This document shows positions 27,380 to 36,155 of a stretch of DNA of 64,000 nucleotides, in pieces. The DNA is from Saprospiraceae bacterium. Lineage in GTDB: Bacteria; Bacteroidota; Bacteroidia; Chitinophagales; Saprospiraceae. The first letter of the stretch is position 1. Each line of letters starts with the position of its first letter. The stretch is taken from positions 248,001-312,000 of the forward strand of contig JADKBO010000006.1 in the NCBI GenBank assembly GCA_016715105.1, written 5' to 3'. Both the position numbers and the translations under genes were made by a program. A model generated the notes under the pieces. The model saw only the letters and a list, made by a program, of their open reading frames with translations. It had not been told where the DNA came from and made no database searches.

Positions 27380-28756
27380 ATGGAAACGGAAATTCTTGCA
27401 CGGATTCAATTTGCATTTACCATTGCTTTTCATTACATCTATCCTCCACTCAGCATTGGACTTGGCCTGTTGATGGTTATTTTTGAAGGGTTATACATTC
27501 AAACAAAAAACCAACTTTACCATACACTTTGTCGGTTTTGGACCAAAATTTTTGCACTCACCTTTGGCATTGGCGTTGTGACTGGCATAGTCATGGAGTT
27601 TGAGTTTGGCACGAATTGGGCCGTTTATTCCAGGTATGTAGGTGATGTTTTTGGCAGTGCACTTGCCGCTGAAGGGATTTTTGCTTTTGCCTTGGAAAGT
27701 GGATTTTTGGGCATTTTATTATTTGGTTGGAATCGAGTAAAACCTTGGGTGCATTTTGTTTCTACCGTGGGTGTTTTTCTGGGATCGATGTTCTCAGCCG
27801 TTTGGATCGTTGTGGCAAATAGTTGGCAACAAACGCCTGCAGGCTTTCATATTGTTGGAGAAGGAATGCAAGCGAGAGCAGAAATCACTGATTTTTGGGC
27901 CATGGTTTTCAACCCTTCAAGTGTGGATCGATTGACACACGTTTGGATCGGGGCATTTCTCTCAGGAGCATTTTTGGTACTGAGCGTCCACGCCTATTAT
28001 TTGGTAAAAGGTAGATATATTGAAATTTCACAGAAAGCTTTCAAAATAGCCTTGCTGGTTGCAACCGTTTTTTCTTTGAGTCAACTGTTGACTGGCCATC
28101 ATTCTGCAGATGGGGTTGCAAAAAATCAACCCGCAAAACTAGCTGCTTTAGAAGGTCATTATCCCGCCAATGAAAAAGCAGATATGTATTTATTTGGATG
28201 GGTAGATCAAAAAAATGAAACCGTTTCTGGTTTGAAAATTCCAGGCGGCCTTTCCTTTCTCATTCATCAAGACTTTGACAAACCAGTAGTAGGTTTGAAT
28301 GCCTTCAAAAAAGAAGATCGTCCTGGACAAGTAAATGCTGTTTTTCAATTTTATCACCTCATGGTAAGTATAGGCATGTTGTTGATAGGCATGACTTTAT
28401 TGGCCTCCTTTTATTGGTGGCGAGGTAAGTTATTTGACCAAAGATGGTTATTGATGCTTTTTGTGCCCTCCGTTATTTTACCTCAAATAGCCAATCAAGT
28501 AGGCTGGTTTGCGGCTGAAATGGGAAGGCAACCATGGGTTGTTTATGGTTTATTAAGGACTTCTCAGGCATTCTCCCAAGCGGTCAGCGCCAATCAGATT
28601 TTATTCTCATTGATCTTATTCTTCCTGGTTTATGCTCTTTTACTGTTTTTGTTTTTATATCTGTTGAATAAGAAAATCAAACACGGGCCATATGATGAAT
28701 CAGAAGAAGAGGATAGGCCTATGACCAAAGATATTTCAGATGCGATCACCGGATAA
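27380..28756 (+). CDS. cydA: Cytochrome bd ubiquinol oxidase subunit I
   Basis: The 458-residue haem-binding subunit of cytochrome bd oxidase, which reduces oxygen with quinol at low oxygen without pumping protons. The haem b595 ligand is the early histidine in FAFTIAFHYIYPPLSIG (H18). GWNRVKPWVHFVST, the GHHSADGVAKNQPAKLAALEGHY segment and GRQPWVVYGLLRT are conserved subunit I motifs. The length suggests the short Q-loop type. About nine membrane helices are present. The gene is 12 nt upstream of cydB. No small CydX-like gene was seen after cydB. Confidence 0.97.
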   Translation: METEILARIQFAFTIAFHYIYPPLSIGLGLLMVIFEGLYIQTKNQLYHTLCRFWTKIFALTFGIGVVTGIVMEFEFGTNWAVYSRYVGDVFGSALAAEGIFAFALESGFLGILLFGWNRVKPWVHFVSTVGVFLGSMFSAVWIVVANSWQQTPAGFHIVGEGMQARAEITDFWAMVFNPSSVDRLTHVWIGAFLSGAFLVLSVHAYYLVKGRYIEISQKAFKIALLVATVFSLSQLLTGHHSADGVAKNQPAKLAALEGHYPANEKADMYLFGWVDQKNETVSGLKIPGGLSFLIHQDFDKPVVGLNAFKKEDRPGQVNAVFQFYHLMVSIGMLLIGMTLLASFYWWRGKLFDQRWLLMLFVPSVILPQIANQVGWFAAEMGRQPWVVYGLLRTSQAFSQAVSANQILFSLILFFLVYALLLFLFLYLLNKKIKHGPYDESEEEDRPMTKDISDAITG

Positions 28757-28768
28757 AATAAAATAAAG

Positions 28769-29809
28769 ATGACAGACAAATTCATTGGCATTGATTTTCC
28801 CACTTGGTGGTTTTTGGTAGTTGGAGGATTGTTTTCAGGGTATGCAATTTTGGATGGTTTTGACTTTGGAGCGGGTGCCTGGCATTTATTTTTCAAAAAA
28901 GAACAAAGCAGACGATTGGCTTTGAATGCAGTTGGACCTGTTTGGGACGGCAACGAAGTTTGGTTGGTAATCGGTGGAGGAGCACTTTTTGCCGGTTTTC
29001 CTGTTTTGTACGCCACTTTGTTTTCAGCCATGTATATTCCATTTATATTATTTCTGGTTTTCCTCATCTTCAGAGCGGTGGCTATTGAGTTTAGAGGTAA
29101 AGAAGAAATGTTGTGGTGGCGCAAAATGTGGGACATTTGTTATAGCGTTTCCAGCATCATGTTGGCGTTTTTATTGGGCGTTGTGTTGGGAAATGTCCTA
29201 CAAGGACTGGCCATTGGTGATGATTATTTATATCAAGGTGCTGGTTTTTTTGAATTTTTAAATCCTTATGCCATCATGGTTGGAGTGACTACTTTGTCGT
29301 TATTTATGATGCACGGAGCCATTTATTTGCTGATAAAAACAGAAGGAAAACTCTTTGACAAGTTGGAAGGGCTGCTCAAAAAAGCCATGATCTTCTTCAT
29401 GATCAGTTTTACCATCACCTCTTTATATACTTTGCTGTACATACCACACCTATCTGATGATTTTAAAGCAGAGCCACTTTTATTCATTTTCCCATTGCTT
29501 ACCTTTTTGAGCATTGCCAATGTACCCAGGCTTGCAAGCAAAAAAAGATATAAATGGGCATTTTTCTTTTCTGCACTTTCCATCGGATTTATGTTAGCCT
29601 TGGTTGCCATCGAATTATACCCCACCCTACTACTTTCTACCGTCAGTGAACAATACAACATTGACATCTACAATGCTGCAGCATCCACCAAATCGCTCAA
29701 AATTATGATGATCATAGTTGCCATTGGTGCACCCCTGGTTGCTTCTTACACTTATTTTGTTTATAAAACCTTCAGTGGTAAGGTCGTCATTGACGATGCG
29801 AGTTATTAA
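28769..29809 (+). CDS. cydB: Cytochrome bd ubiquinol oxidase subunit II
   Basis: The 346-residue partner of CydA has about eight to nine membrane helices and no haem ligand of its own. The N-terminal pattern WWFLVVGGLFSGYAILDGFDFGAG, followed by GPVWDGNEVWLVIGGGALFAGFP, is the subunit II signature. Its start is 12 nt after the cydA stop, and an ATG with a purine-rich leader is used. With CydA it forms a terminal oxidase in the cytoplasmic membrane. No terminator-like hairpin with a T-tract is visible directly after the stop. Confidence 0.97.
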   Translation: MTDKFIGIDFPTWWFLVVGGLFSGYAILDGFDFGAGAWHLFFKKEQSRRLALNAVGPVWDGNEVWLVIGGGALFAGFPVLYATLFSAMYIPFILFLVFLIFRAVAIEFRGKEEMLWWRKMWDICYSVSSIMLAFLLGVVLGNVLQGLAIGDDYLYQGAGFFEFLNPYAIMVGVTTLSLFMMHGAIYLLIKTEGKLFDKLEGLLKKAMIFFMISFTITSLYTLLYIPHLSDDFKAEPLLFIFPLLTFLSIANVPRLASKKRYKWAFFFSALSIGFMLALVAIELYPTLLLSTVSEQYNIDIYNAAASTKSLKIMMIIVAIGAPLVASYTYFVYKTFSGKVVIDDASY

Positions 29810-29920
29810 TTTTTAAAAAGGAATCCCTACGGTTTACTTTTTATATTTCTTCGTAATACCCACCAAAGTGAACCAAGTTAGCTGACTGATTGAATTAAAT
29901 TGGTTAATTTTTTCCTAAAA

Positions 29921-29936
29921 TACGAATTTTTTCGTA
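29921..29936. promoter_or_regulatory. Palindromic operator 1 for the BlaI-like repressor
   Basis: TACGAATTTTTTCGTA is a perfect 6+6 bp dyad (TACGAA / TTCGTA, 4-nt spacer) 65 nt upstream of the BlaI-like gene. The same dyad occurs again 31 nt downstream. Autoregulation by the adjacent repressor is the natural reading. Confidence 0.65.
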
Positions 29937-29951
29937 CTTACATATTGATTA

Positions 29952-29967
29952 TACGAATCATTTCGTA
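29952..29967. promoter_or_regulatory. Palindromic operator 2 for the BlaI-like repressor
   Basis: TACGAATCATTTCGTA has the same TACGAA / TTCGTA arms and 4-nt spacer as operator 1; the centre-to-centre distance is 31 bp, about three helical turns. A near-consensus -7 element, TATACTTG at 29967-29974, adjoins it, so repressor binding would block the promoter. Confidence 0.65.
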
Positions 29968-30000
29968 TATACTTGTAATACTATTCATAAAAAGGAAAGA

Positions 30001-30375
30001 ATGACACCGACAGACGCGGAATTAGAAATCTTACAATTGCTTTGGTCTAGTGGACCGAGTAGTGTAAGAGCAATCAATGATGAACTAAACAAAAGGCGTG
30101 AGGTGGGCTATACAACGACCCTGAAAATCATGCAAATCATGAATGATAAGGGTCTGGTCAAAAGAGACACCAATAATAGGTCACATGTTTACGAGCCCAT
30201 CATCATGGAAGGAAATACCAAGTCCACCTTGCTCAACACCTTCATGCACAATACTTTCAATGGATCTTTGAAGGACATGGTAATACATGCCTTGGGTGAC
30301 GGGACTTCATCAAAGGAAGAACTCGAAGAAATAAAACAATTAATTGACTCCATGCAAAAAAGAGACTTAAAATGA
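30001..30375 (+). CDS. BlaI/MecI-family transcriptional repressor
   Basis: A 124-residue winged-helix repressor. The N-terminal DNA-binding domain has TPTDAELEILQLLWSSGPSS and VGYTTTLKIMQIMNDKGLVKRD (about 1-55), the usual BlaI signature; the C-terminal part is a dimerisation helix region. In this family the repressor is inactivated when a BlaR1-type membrane protein signals. The BlaR1-like gene starts 4 nt before its stop, and two identical dyads lie upstream, so an autoregulated operon is likely. No beta-lactamase gene is nearby; the inducer may not be a beta-lactam. Confidence 0.95.
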   Translation: MTPTDAELEILQLLWSSGPSSVRAINDELNKRREVGYTTTLKIMQIMNDKGLVKRDTNNRSHVYEPIIMEGNTKSTLLNTFMHNTFNGSLKDMVIHALGDGTSSKEELEEIKQLIDSMQKRDLK

Positions 30376-32381
30376 GTACCAACATTTCCATTATTTCAGA
30401 CCAAATCTGGTACGCCTTGAGCCAAGCTTTGGTCCATTCTATCTGGCAAGGTTTTGTTTTGATGATACTGGTAGCCTTCATGTTGTATGCCGTAAAACTC
30501 AATAAACCGCACATGCGGTACTGGATTGCGGTTGGAGGCGTTCTTTCTTTTCTGCTGATTTTTGGAATAACTTTCCTGAGTTCACTTTCGGATTATCAGG
30601 CCATTCAAACTTACCCATTTGTCGAAAACGCTTTGAGTGGGGATGTCCAAATTTGGAACCTGATGGGTGAAACTGCAGCCATTACCTCTTTTTCAGACCT
30701 CATCAATCCGACAGTCATCACCACCATTTGGCTATGTGGATTTTTGATTTTTGGTCTGCGAATGGCCTTTTCCTACGTCTATCTACTTTACGTCCACAAA
30801 GGTTCTCAATTGGATGAAACATCGGAAATATATCATGTTTTACAGGAATTAAAATCAAAGATGCAGATGAGCGAAAATATTCAATTGCGCATCAGTCAGA
30901 CAGTCGACACCATTTTTACCTATGGATTTTTCCACCCCATCATTGTGTGGCCCATTTCTTTGTTCAATCAATTAAATGCAGACGAAGTTTCGCTTATCCT
31001 GGCTCATGAGTTGGCCCACATCAAAAGGAAAGATTATGTTGTAAAAATGCTTTTAAACCTAGTGAATGTGGTTTTATACTATCATCCCCTGGTGTGGTGG
31101 CTCAATCGGGTCATCAACAACGAACGCGAGTATGCCTGTGACTTAGAGGCATTGGCTCAAAATGGAGACACCACTCAGCTCGCAATGGTGCTTGTCAAAT
31201 TACAAGAATACAAACTCAATCCTGCAACATTGAGCAGTAATCATTTCAACGATAAAAATTCATTTTCAAACCGTATAAAAAGACTATTTAATATGCCGAT
31301 CAAACAATCATTTAGCAAAAGCAAGCTGACTATTTTACTTCTTTTCTTTGCCATTGGCTTATTTGCCATTGAGTACAAAAACATCAAATCTGCGGTCATA
31401 GAAAATGATGCAGCAAATATTTCTGCACTATTTCCCGCTATCACCAATGCCCCAGAGGTCTCATCTGTAGCACAAAAAGATACCATCGATCCAATCAAAG
31501 AAAGCAAGTCTTCGGCATTCATTATCAAAAATGATGGAGATCGATCTGTAAAAATGGAGATGGAAAATGGCGAAATCAAAAATTTGGAGATCGATGGAAA
31601 GGTCATAGACAAGGCAGATTATGATCAATACACCGATGAGTTAAAAACTATTGAAGGTCGCAGATTTAAACATGGCGATAGAATGCCTTTTGGTTTTGAT
31701 GCAGCAGGAATGGAACCATTTGTTTTCAAGTTAGATCAATTTAAAGCCATGAATGACTCAATTTTCAAGGGTTTCAATTTTCATGCTCTACCTGATTCAC
31801 TATTCCACTTTCCTGGAGGCATGGGAATGTATTTCTCTGATGAGGATGATAACTTTGGAAATATGGATCTAGAAAACTTTTTGGAGCATAACAGAATGTC
31901 TTTGGAAAACCAACGAGAAATGCTCAAAGAACTGGGTATTGACATGGAGATTCAAAGAGAACATGGTTTACACATGAGGGAAAATGCTGAGAAAATGCGT
32001 GAACATATGGAAAAAATGAAACCTGGAATGGGCAGTAGAGATCTTAAAGGTTGGAATGATGATTTAAATACGTTTCCAAGAAATTCTTACAACTTTTCAA
32101 CAGAACCTGGCGCATCAAACTTAGAACAGAAATTGGGAAGTCAATTGAATAAAGATGGTTTTTTATTACCTGAAAAAGAAAACTCTGTAAAACTCACTGG
32201 CAAATATTTAAAAATTAACAGTGAAAAAATGCCTCAAGTTATATTCGAAAAATACAAAAGATTATTTGAAGAAGAAACGGGCATTCCACTCAGTGATAAA
32301 AATGTCATCGAGTTTAAGATGGAAGGCAAACCTACATCGGGCAGAAAATATCGCGCTTTTAAGTTAAGGAAACTAATTTAA
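30372..32381 (+). CDS. BlaR1-like M56-family membrane metallopeptidase
   Basis: A 669-residue protein with about four membrane helices in its first 330 residues and the zinc-protease motif AHELAHIKRKDY (HExxH near residue 212), with the downstream EREYACDLEA acid. This is the M56 (BlaR1/MecR1) module. The C-terminal 330 residues are not a penicillin-binding sensor domain; they are polar and rich in methionine and charged residues (for example MRENAEKMREHMEKMKPGMG) and look partly helical and unstructured. The sensing role therefore differs from true BlaR1. It is cotranscribed with the BlaI-like repressor and probably destroys it on signal. The signal is unknown. Confidence 0.9.
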   Translation: MSTNISIISDQIWYALSQALVHSIWQGFVLMILVAFMLYAVKLNKPHMRYWIAVGGVLSFLLIFGITFLSSLSDYQAIQTYPFVENALSGDVQIWNLMGETAAITSFSDLINPTVITTIWLCGFLIFGLRMAFSYVYLLYVHKGSQLDETSEIYHVLQELKSKMQMSENIQLRISQTVDTIFTYGFFHPIIVWPISLFNQLNADEVSLILAHELAHIKRKDYVVKMLLNLVNVVLYYHPLVWWLNRVINNEREYACDLEALAQNGDTTQLAMVLVKLQEYKLNPATLSSNHFNDKNSFSNRIKRLFNMPIKQSFSKSKLTILLLFFAIGLFAIEYKNIKSAVIENDAANISALFPAITNAPEVSSVAQKDTIDPIKESKSSAFIIKNDGDRSVKMEMENGEIKNLEIDGKVIDKADYDQYTDELKTIEGRRFKHGDRMPFGFDAAGMEPFVFKLDQFKAMNDSIFKGFNFHALPDSLFHFPGGMGMYFSDEDDNFGNMDLENFLEHNRMSLENQREMLKELGIDMEIQREHGLHMRENAEKMREHMEKMKPGMGSRDLKGWNDDLNTFPRNSYNFSTEPGASNLEQKLGSQLNKDGFLLPEKENSVKLTGKYLKINSEKMPQVIFEKYKRLFEEETGIPLSDKNVIEFKMEGKPTSGRKYRAFKLRKLI

Positions 32382-32406
32382 AAAATTTTTAAAAAATTTT
32401 TTTAAA

Positions 32407-32530
32407 ACCCCGGAGGAAAAATAAAACATGAAGTCCGGTAAAACGGAATATGATTTTGGCGGGATTTTTGATCCAAAAATCATGACAAAATCCCAACGAC
32501 CAAATTGAGAAGTCGTCAAATACATCTCAT
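32407..32530. repeat. MITE- or REP-like intergenic element, copy 2 (degraded)
   Basis: It shares the CCCCGGAGG start, the TGAAGTCC motif, the core TGATTTTGGCGGGATTTTTG and the arm AAAATCATGACAAAATCCCA with copy 1 at 14583-14755. The 17-bp end is present only as a changed form (AGAAGTCGTCAAATACATC). It follows an A/T-tract after the BlaR1-like gene. Confidence 0.7.
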
Positions 32531-32540
32531 TAGGGAAACA

Positions 32541-32575
32541 AAAAAGCCATTCAGAAATCTGGATGGCTTTTTTTA
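32541..32575. terminator. Bidirectional intrinsic terminator between the M56 gene and purA
   Basis: A-tract, stem AAAAGCCAT / ATGGCTTTT with an inner TCAGAAATCTGG loop, and a T-tract. It can serve both convergent genes. Confidence 0.85.
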
Positions 32576-32592
32576 TTGTCTCTAATTTTTAT

Positions 32593-33861
32593 TTATCGAA
32601 TGATAAGCTGCGATCTTTCTGGACCTGTGGAGATGATCGAAATTTTGGTCTCGAGCAATCTTTCTAATTCCAAAATGTAATCACTTGCATTTTTCGGGAG
32701 CGACTCAAACGTTTTACACTCGCTCAAATCTGACTTCCAGCCTTGATATGGGGTGTATTGAACATCCACAGCAGTTGTGCACAAGTCAAAAGGAAGCTCG
32801 TGCGTTTCTTTTCCGTCGTACTTATATGAAGTACCCACTTCAATTTCATCAAAGTCATTGAGTACATCCAATTTGGTGATCACGATTTGAGTGACACCAT
32901 TAAGCATATTTACATATTTTAATTGCGGAATGTCGATCCAACCGCAACGTCTTGGCCTACCTGTAGTTGCACCAAACTCCATGCCGATTCGTCTCAATGT
33001 TTCGCCAGTCTCGTTTTCCAATTCAGTAGGAAAAGGACCACCACCTACTCTGGTACAATAAGCCTTAGCGATACCAATCACTTCTCTCACTTTGGAAGGC
33101 GGTATACCCAATCCGTTGCAAACACCAGCTGCAATGGTATTGGATGAAGTAACATAAGGATAAGTACCATAATCAATATCGAGCATGGAACCTTGAGCAC
33201 CTTCTGCCAAAATTCTTTTTCCTTTACTTAAAAGATCATTGAGGAAATATTCAGAACTGATGGAATTGAGGCTTCTCAAAAGTTCCAAACTTTCAAACCA
33301 TTTGGCTTCTTCACCAGCCAAATCAAACTCCACTTGAGGGTATAATTTGATCAAGCCCAAGTGTTTTTCCTTGAGTGCGCGGTATTTTGCTTCAAAATCA
33401 TGCAAAAAGATATCACCAACCCTCAAACCATTTCTACCAGTTTTGTCCATGTAAGTAGGACCAATGCCTTTGAGCGTAGAACCAATTTTAGTTGCCCCTT
33501 TAGAAGCTTCTGATGCAGCGTCGAGCAATCTATGAGACGGCAAAATCAAATGCGCCTTCTGAGAAATATATAATCTGCTTTTATATTCAATATTGACCGT
33601 GTCGAGGTTTGCCAATTCTTTTTTGAAAGTGATGGGATCGAGCACCACACCATTTCCAACCACATTGATAATGTTGCTTCTGAATACGCCCGAAGGAATC
33701 GTATGCAAAACAAACTTCTTATCACCTATGATGATGGTATGGCCAGCATTGGGTCCACCTTGAAACCTACACACTACATCGTACTGATCTGCAATGTAAT
33801 CAACAACCTTTCCTTTACCCTCGTCACCCCACTGCAAACCCAACAAAACATCTACATACAT
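32593..33861 (-). CDS. purA: Adenylosuccinate synthase
   Basis: This 422-residue GTP-dependent enzyme forms adenylosuccinate from IMP and aspartate in AMP synthesis. The start GLQWGDEGKGKVVDY (residues 7-21) contains the catalytic aspartate and the P-loop-like GDEGKGK; GGPNAGHTI, GIGPTYMDKTGRNGLR, EGAQGSMLDIDYGTYPYVTSSN and GATTGRPRRCGW follow. The length is normal. ATG 33861 is preferred to one 33 nt upstream because it gives the canonical N-terminus and is placed correctly downstream of the -7 element at 33883-33890. Confidence 0.97.
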   Translation of the reverse strand: MYVDVLLGLQWGDEGKGKVVDYIADQYDVVCRFQGGPNAGHTIIIGDKKFVLHTIPSGVFRSNIINVVGNGVVLDPITFKKELANLDTVNIEYKSRLYISQKAHLILPSHRLLDAASEASKGATKIGSTLKGIGPTYMDKTGRNGLRVGDIFLHDFEAKYRALKEKHLGLIKLYPQVEFDLAGEEAKWFESLELLRSLNSISSEYFLNDLLSKGKRILAEGAQGSMLDIDYGTYPYVTSSNTIAAGVCNGLGIPPSKVREVIGIAKAYCTRVGGGPFPTELENETGETLRRIGMEFGATTGRPRRCGWIDIPQLKYVNMLNGVTQIVITKLDVLNDFDEIEVGTSYKYDGKETHELPFDLCTTAVDVQYTPYQGWKSDLSECKTFESLPKNASDYILELERLLETKISIISTGPERSQLIIR

Positions 33862-33882
33862 GAATCCAAAAATTTTAAGCGG

Positions 33883-33911
33883 CAAAAATACCAAAACAAT
33901 TTGTTATCAAA
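33883..33911 (-). promoter_or_regulatory. Promoter of purA
   Basis: On the minus strand TTTG (33908-33911) and TATTTTTG (33883-33890) are spaced by 17 nt, close to the -33/-7 consensus, and the -7 element is 22 nt from the purA start at 33861. Confidence 0.55.
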
Positions 33912-34018
33912 CCATTTATTAAAACTTTTATCAGATTCATTGAAAGTGTGAATATTCACTCATTTTATGTTGTCAGCGGACTAGAGAAAAAATATAGAAA
34001 AATGGAAGAAAATGGATA

Positions 34019-34048
34019 TAAAAAAAAGACCATCATAATGATGGCCTT
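34019..34048 (-). terminator. Orphan intrinsic terminator on the minus strand
   Basis: On the minus strand a GGCCATCAT / ATGATGGTCT dyad is followed by seven T. No coding gene ends here on this strand: the purA promoter lies downstream and rimK is on the other strand. This could be the 3' end of an unannotated small RNA of the 34.05-34.4 kb region, or a barrier for transcription entering from the repeat region. Confidence 0.5.
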
Positions 34049-34233
34049 CAATTGCGGTTATAAAGGATCTTGCAGTAGTATCCTCTAGGGGCTTAGTTAA
34101 AACTTGTACTTACTCAAAACGTTAAAATATGTATTACTCAATTCTATAATATAATGGCATAATCTGTGCCGAAGTATGAAAAAGTGCAAATTTTCATGGT
34201 TTGAACGGATAAGAATCATGGAATACCCTGAGT

Positions 34234-34309
34234 GAGCCACGAGCCATGAGCGCCACGAGCCACGAGCTTCGAGCTACCAGCCTTTGTTTATTCGTTTATT
34301 TGTTTAATG
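34234..34309. repeat. Heptamer GAGCYAY array and octamer GTTTATTN array
   Basis: 34234-34282 is a run of 7-nt words such as GAGCCAC, GAGCCAT, GAGCTTC and GAGCTAC with one 9-nt interruption. 34284-34309 has three 8-nt words GTTTATTC, GTTTATTT, GTTTAATG. The second resembles the reverse complement of the TAAACNNN arrays near 38.69 and 43.62 kb. Confidence 0.7.
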
Positions 34310-34399
34310 AAATTTCAAACTTTATAAAGTACGGGCAGAATGCATCCGTATTATTTATTTTCTCCGTTGTACAGATGCAAGGCCTTTTGCGCAACCTTC

Positions 34400-35200
34400 C
34401 TTTTCTCTCAGCATTGCCACAATTGAACAGGCTAAAGCCAATTCGCCCTCCATTCTCTTTATCTTAGCATTTTCGCAATTCCGCGGTTTTGCAATTCCGC
34501 AGTTCAGCCACAATTGGACAGGCTAAAGCCAATTCGCCCTCCATTCTCTTTATCTCAGCAATTTCGCAATTCCGCAGTTTTGCAATTCCGCAGTTCAGCC
34601 ACAATTGAACAGGCTAAAGCCAATTCGCTCGGCGTTCTCTTTCTCTCAGCATTGCCACAATTGAACAGGCTAAAGCCAATTCGCCCTCCTTTCTCTTTAT
34701 CTCAGCAATTTCGCGATTCCGCAGTTTTGCAGTTTCGCAATTGAGGTTCCTTTTTTCTCAGCATTGCCACAATTGAACAGGCTAAAGCCAATTCGCCCTC
34801 CATTCTCTTTATCTCAGCATTTTCGCGATTCCGCAGTTTCGCAGTTCCGCAGTTCAGCCACAATTGAAGAGGCTAAAAGCCAATTCGCCCTCCATTCTCT
34901 TTATCTCAGCAATTTCGCGATTCCGCAGTTTTGCAGTTTTGCAATTCCGCAGTTCAGCCACAATTGAACAGGCTAAAGCCAATTCGCCCTCCATTCTCTT
35001 TATCTTAGCATTTTCGCGATTCCGCAGTTTCGCAGTTTTTCAGTTCGCATATCCGCAGTTCAGCCACAATTGAACAGGCTAAAGCCAATTCGCCCTCCAT
35101 TCTCTTTATCTCAGACAATCCAGCAATTCTGCAATTTCGCAGTTTTGCAATTTCGCAATTCAGCAATTCAGCAGTTTCGCAGTTTAGCAGTTTCGCAAAT
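34400..35200. repeat. Eight-copy long tandem repeat (mostly 91-bp period) ending in an octamer array
   Basis: The core, which begins GCCACAATTGAACAGGCTAA and runs about 54 nt to TTTATCTCAGCA, starts at 34416, 34507, 34598, 34654, 34766, 34857, 34957 and 35063. The spacings are 91, 91, 56, 112, 91, 100 and 106 nt. The spacers are built of GCAGTTTCGCAATTCC-like words, and 35123-35198 is a pure array of about 9.5 octamers of type GCARTTYN. Each core has the palindrome GGCT-AA-AGCC. The 91-nt period is not divisible by three, so the open frames that cross it are not a repeat protein. Confidence 0.9.
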
Positions 35201-35268
35201 AAATTTACGTTCATTTTCTATGTTAAAAAACAATTCCACTTATCTTGCACAACAATGGCTAAATCAGC

Positions 35269-36147
35269 ATGAACATCATCATCCTTTCTCGCAACGCTGG
35301 CCTGTACAGCACCAATTCACTGATTGAAGCAGCCAGGCGTCGGGGCCATTTCGTGCGAGTATTGGACCACATGCAATGTGACCTCATTGTCGAGGAAGGG
35401 AAATTGGATCTCAATTATAATTATGAAAGTATACGTAATATCGATGCTGTCATACCTCGCATTGGTTCCTCAGCAACCAATTATGGTGCGGCTGTGATCC
35501 GACAGTTTGAGGGTATGGGCGTTTATACACCATTGACTTCAGATGTATTGATGATGTGTCGCGACAAATTGAGCTGTTTGCAACATTTAGCAGCCCATGG
35601 AATTCCAATACCACGGACGGGCGTTACCAACAACCAATTCACCATCAGAGATGTGCTCAATAAAGTCAGTACGGCTCCTTATGTGATTAAATTGCTAAAT
35701 GGGACCCAAGGTCTTGGTGTCATTTTATCTGAAACATTCAACAATGCAGAATCGATCATGGAGGCATTTATGAAAACAGAAGACAATGTCATGGTGCAAC
35801 GATTCGTTCCTGAAAGTAAGGGCAGTGATCTTCGGGTTTTTGTGGTGGGTGATAAAATAATTGCCGCGATGAAAAGACAAGCTCAACCTGGTGAATTCAG
35901 GTCAAACCTGCACCGCGGCGGATACTCATTTTCTGTGAAACTCAGCAGTGCAGAAGAAGAAATTGCCCTGAAAACTGCCAAAGTTATGGGTGTTCAGATT
36001 GCTGGTATTGACATTTTACAAGGTGATGACGGCCCCATGGTCATTGAGGTCAATGTTTCACCAGGATTGGAAGGCATAGAAAGTACTACTAGAATAGACA
36101 TCGCAGGAGACATCATAAAATTTGTAGAACAAAAAGTTGGAAAGTAA
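35269..36147 (+). CDS. rimK: RimK-family ATP-grasp alpha-L-glutamate ligase
   Basis: A 292-residue ATP-grasp ligase. RimK adds glutamates to the C-terminus of ribosomal protein S6, and related enzymes make poly-alpha-glutamate or modify cofactors. It has the typical N-terminus MNIIILSRNAGLYSTNSLIEAA, the PRIGSSATNYGAAVIRQFE segment (residues 64-82), CRDKLSCLQHLAAHGIPIPRT, the ATP-grasp loop KLLNGTQGLGVIL (near 142) and VIEVNVSPGLEGIE. It is followed 8 nt later by an AstE-like zinc hydrolase, a pair seen in several bacteria. The substrate could be S6 or another peptide. The gene is preceded by the tandem-repeat block. Confidence 0.93.
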   Translation: MNIIILSRNAGLYSTNSLIEAARRRGHFVRVLDHMQCDLIVEEGKLDLNYNYESIRNIDAVIPRIGSSATNYGAAVIRQFEGMGVYTPLTSDVLMMCRDKLSCLQHLAAHGIPIPRTGVTNNQFTIRDVLNKVSTAPYVIKLLNGTQGLGVILSETFNNAESIMEAFMKTEDNVMVQRFVPESKGSDLRVFVVGDKIIAAMKRQAQPGEFRSNLHRGGYSFSVKLSSAEEEIALKTAKVMGVQIAGIDILQGDDGPMVIEVNVSPGLEGIESTTRIDIAGDIIKFVEQKVGK

Positions 36148-36155
36148 ATTTGCAT

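Noticed and set aside
34514..35073. Open reading frames with a repeated peptide (RLKPIRPPFSLS) across the tandem repeat
   Set aside because: The repeat period is mostly 91 nt, so the frame changes in every unit; frames are open only because the unit lacks stops, and no start context or family match is seen.
34400..35200. CRISPR array
   Set aside because: The repeats are about 54 nt and the spacers are themselves related low-complexity octamers; there are no cas genes and no unique spacers.
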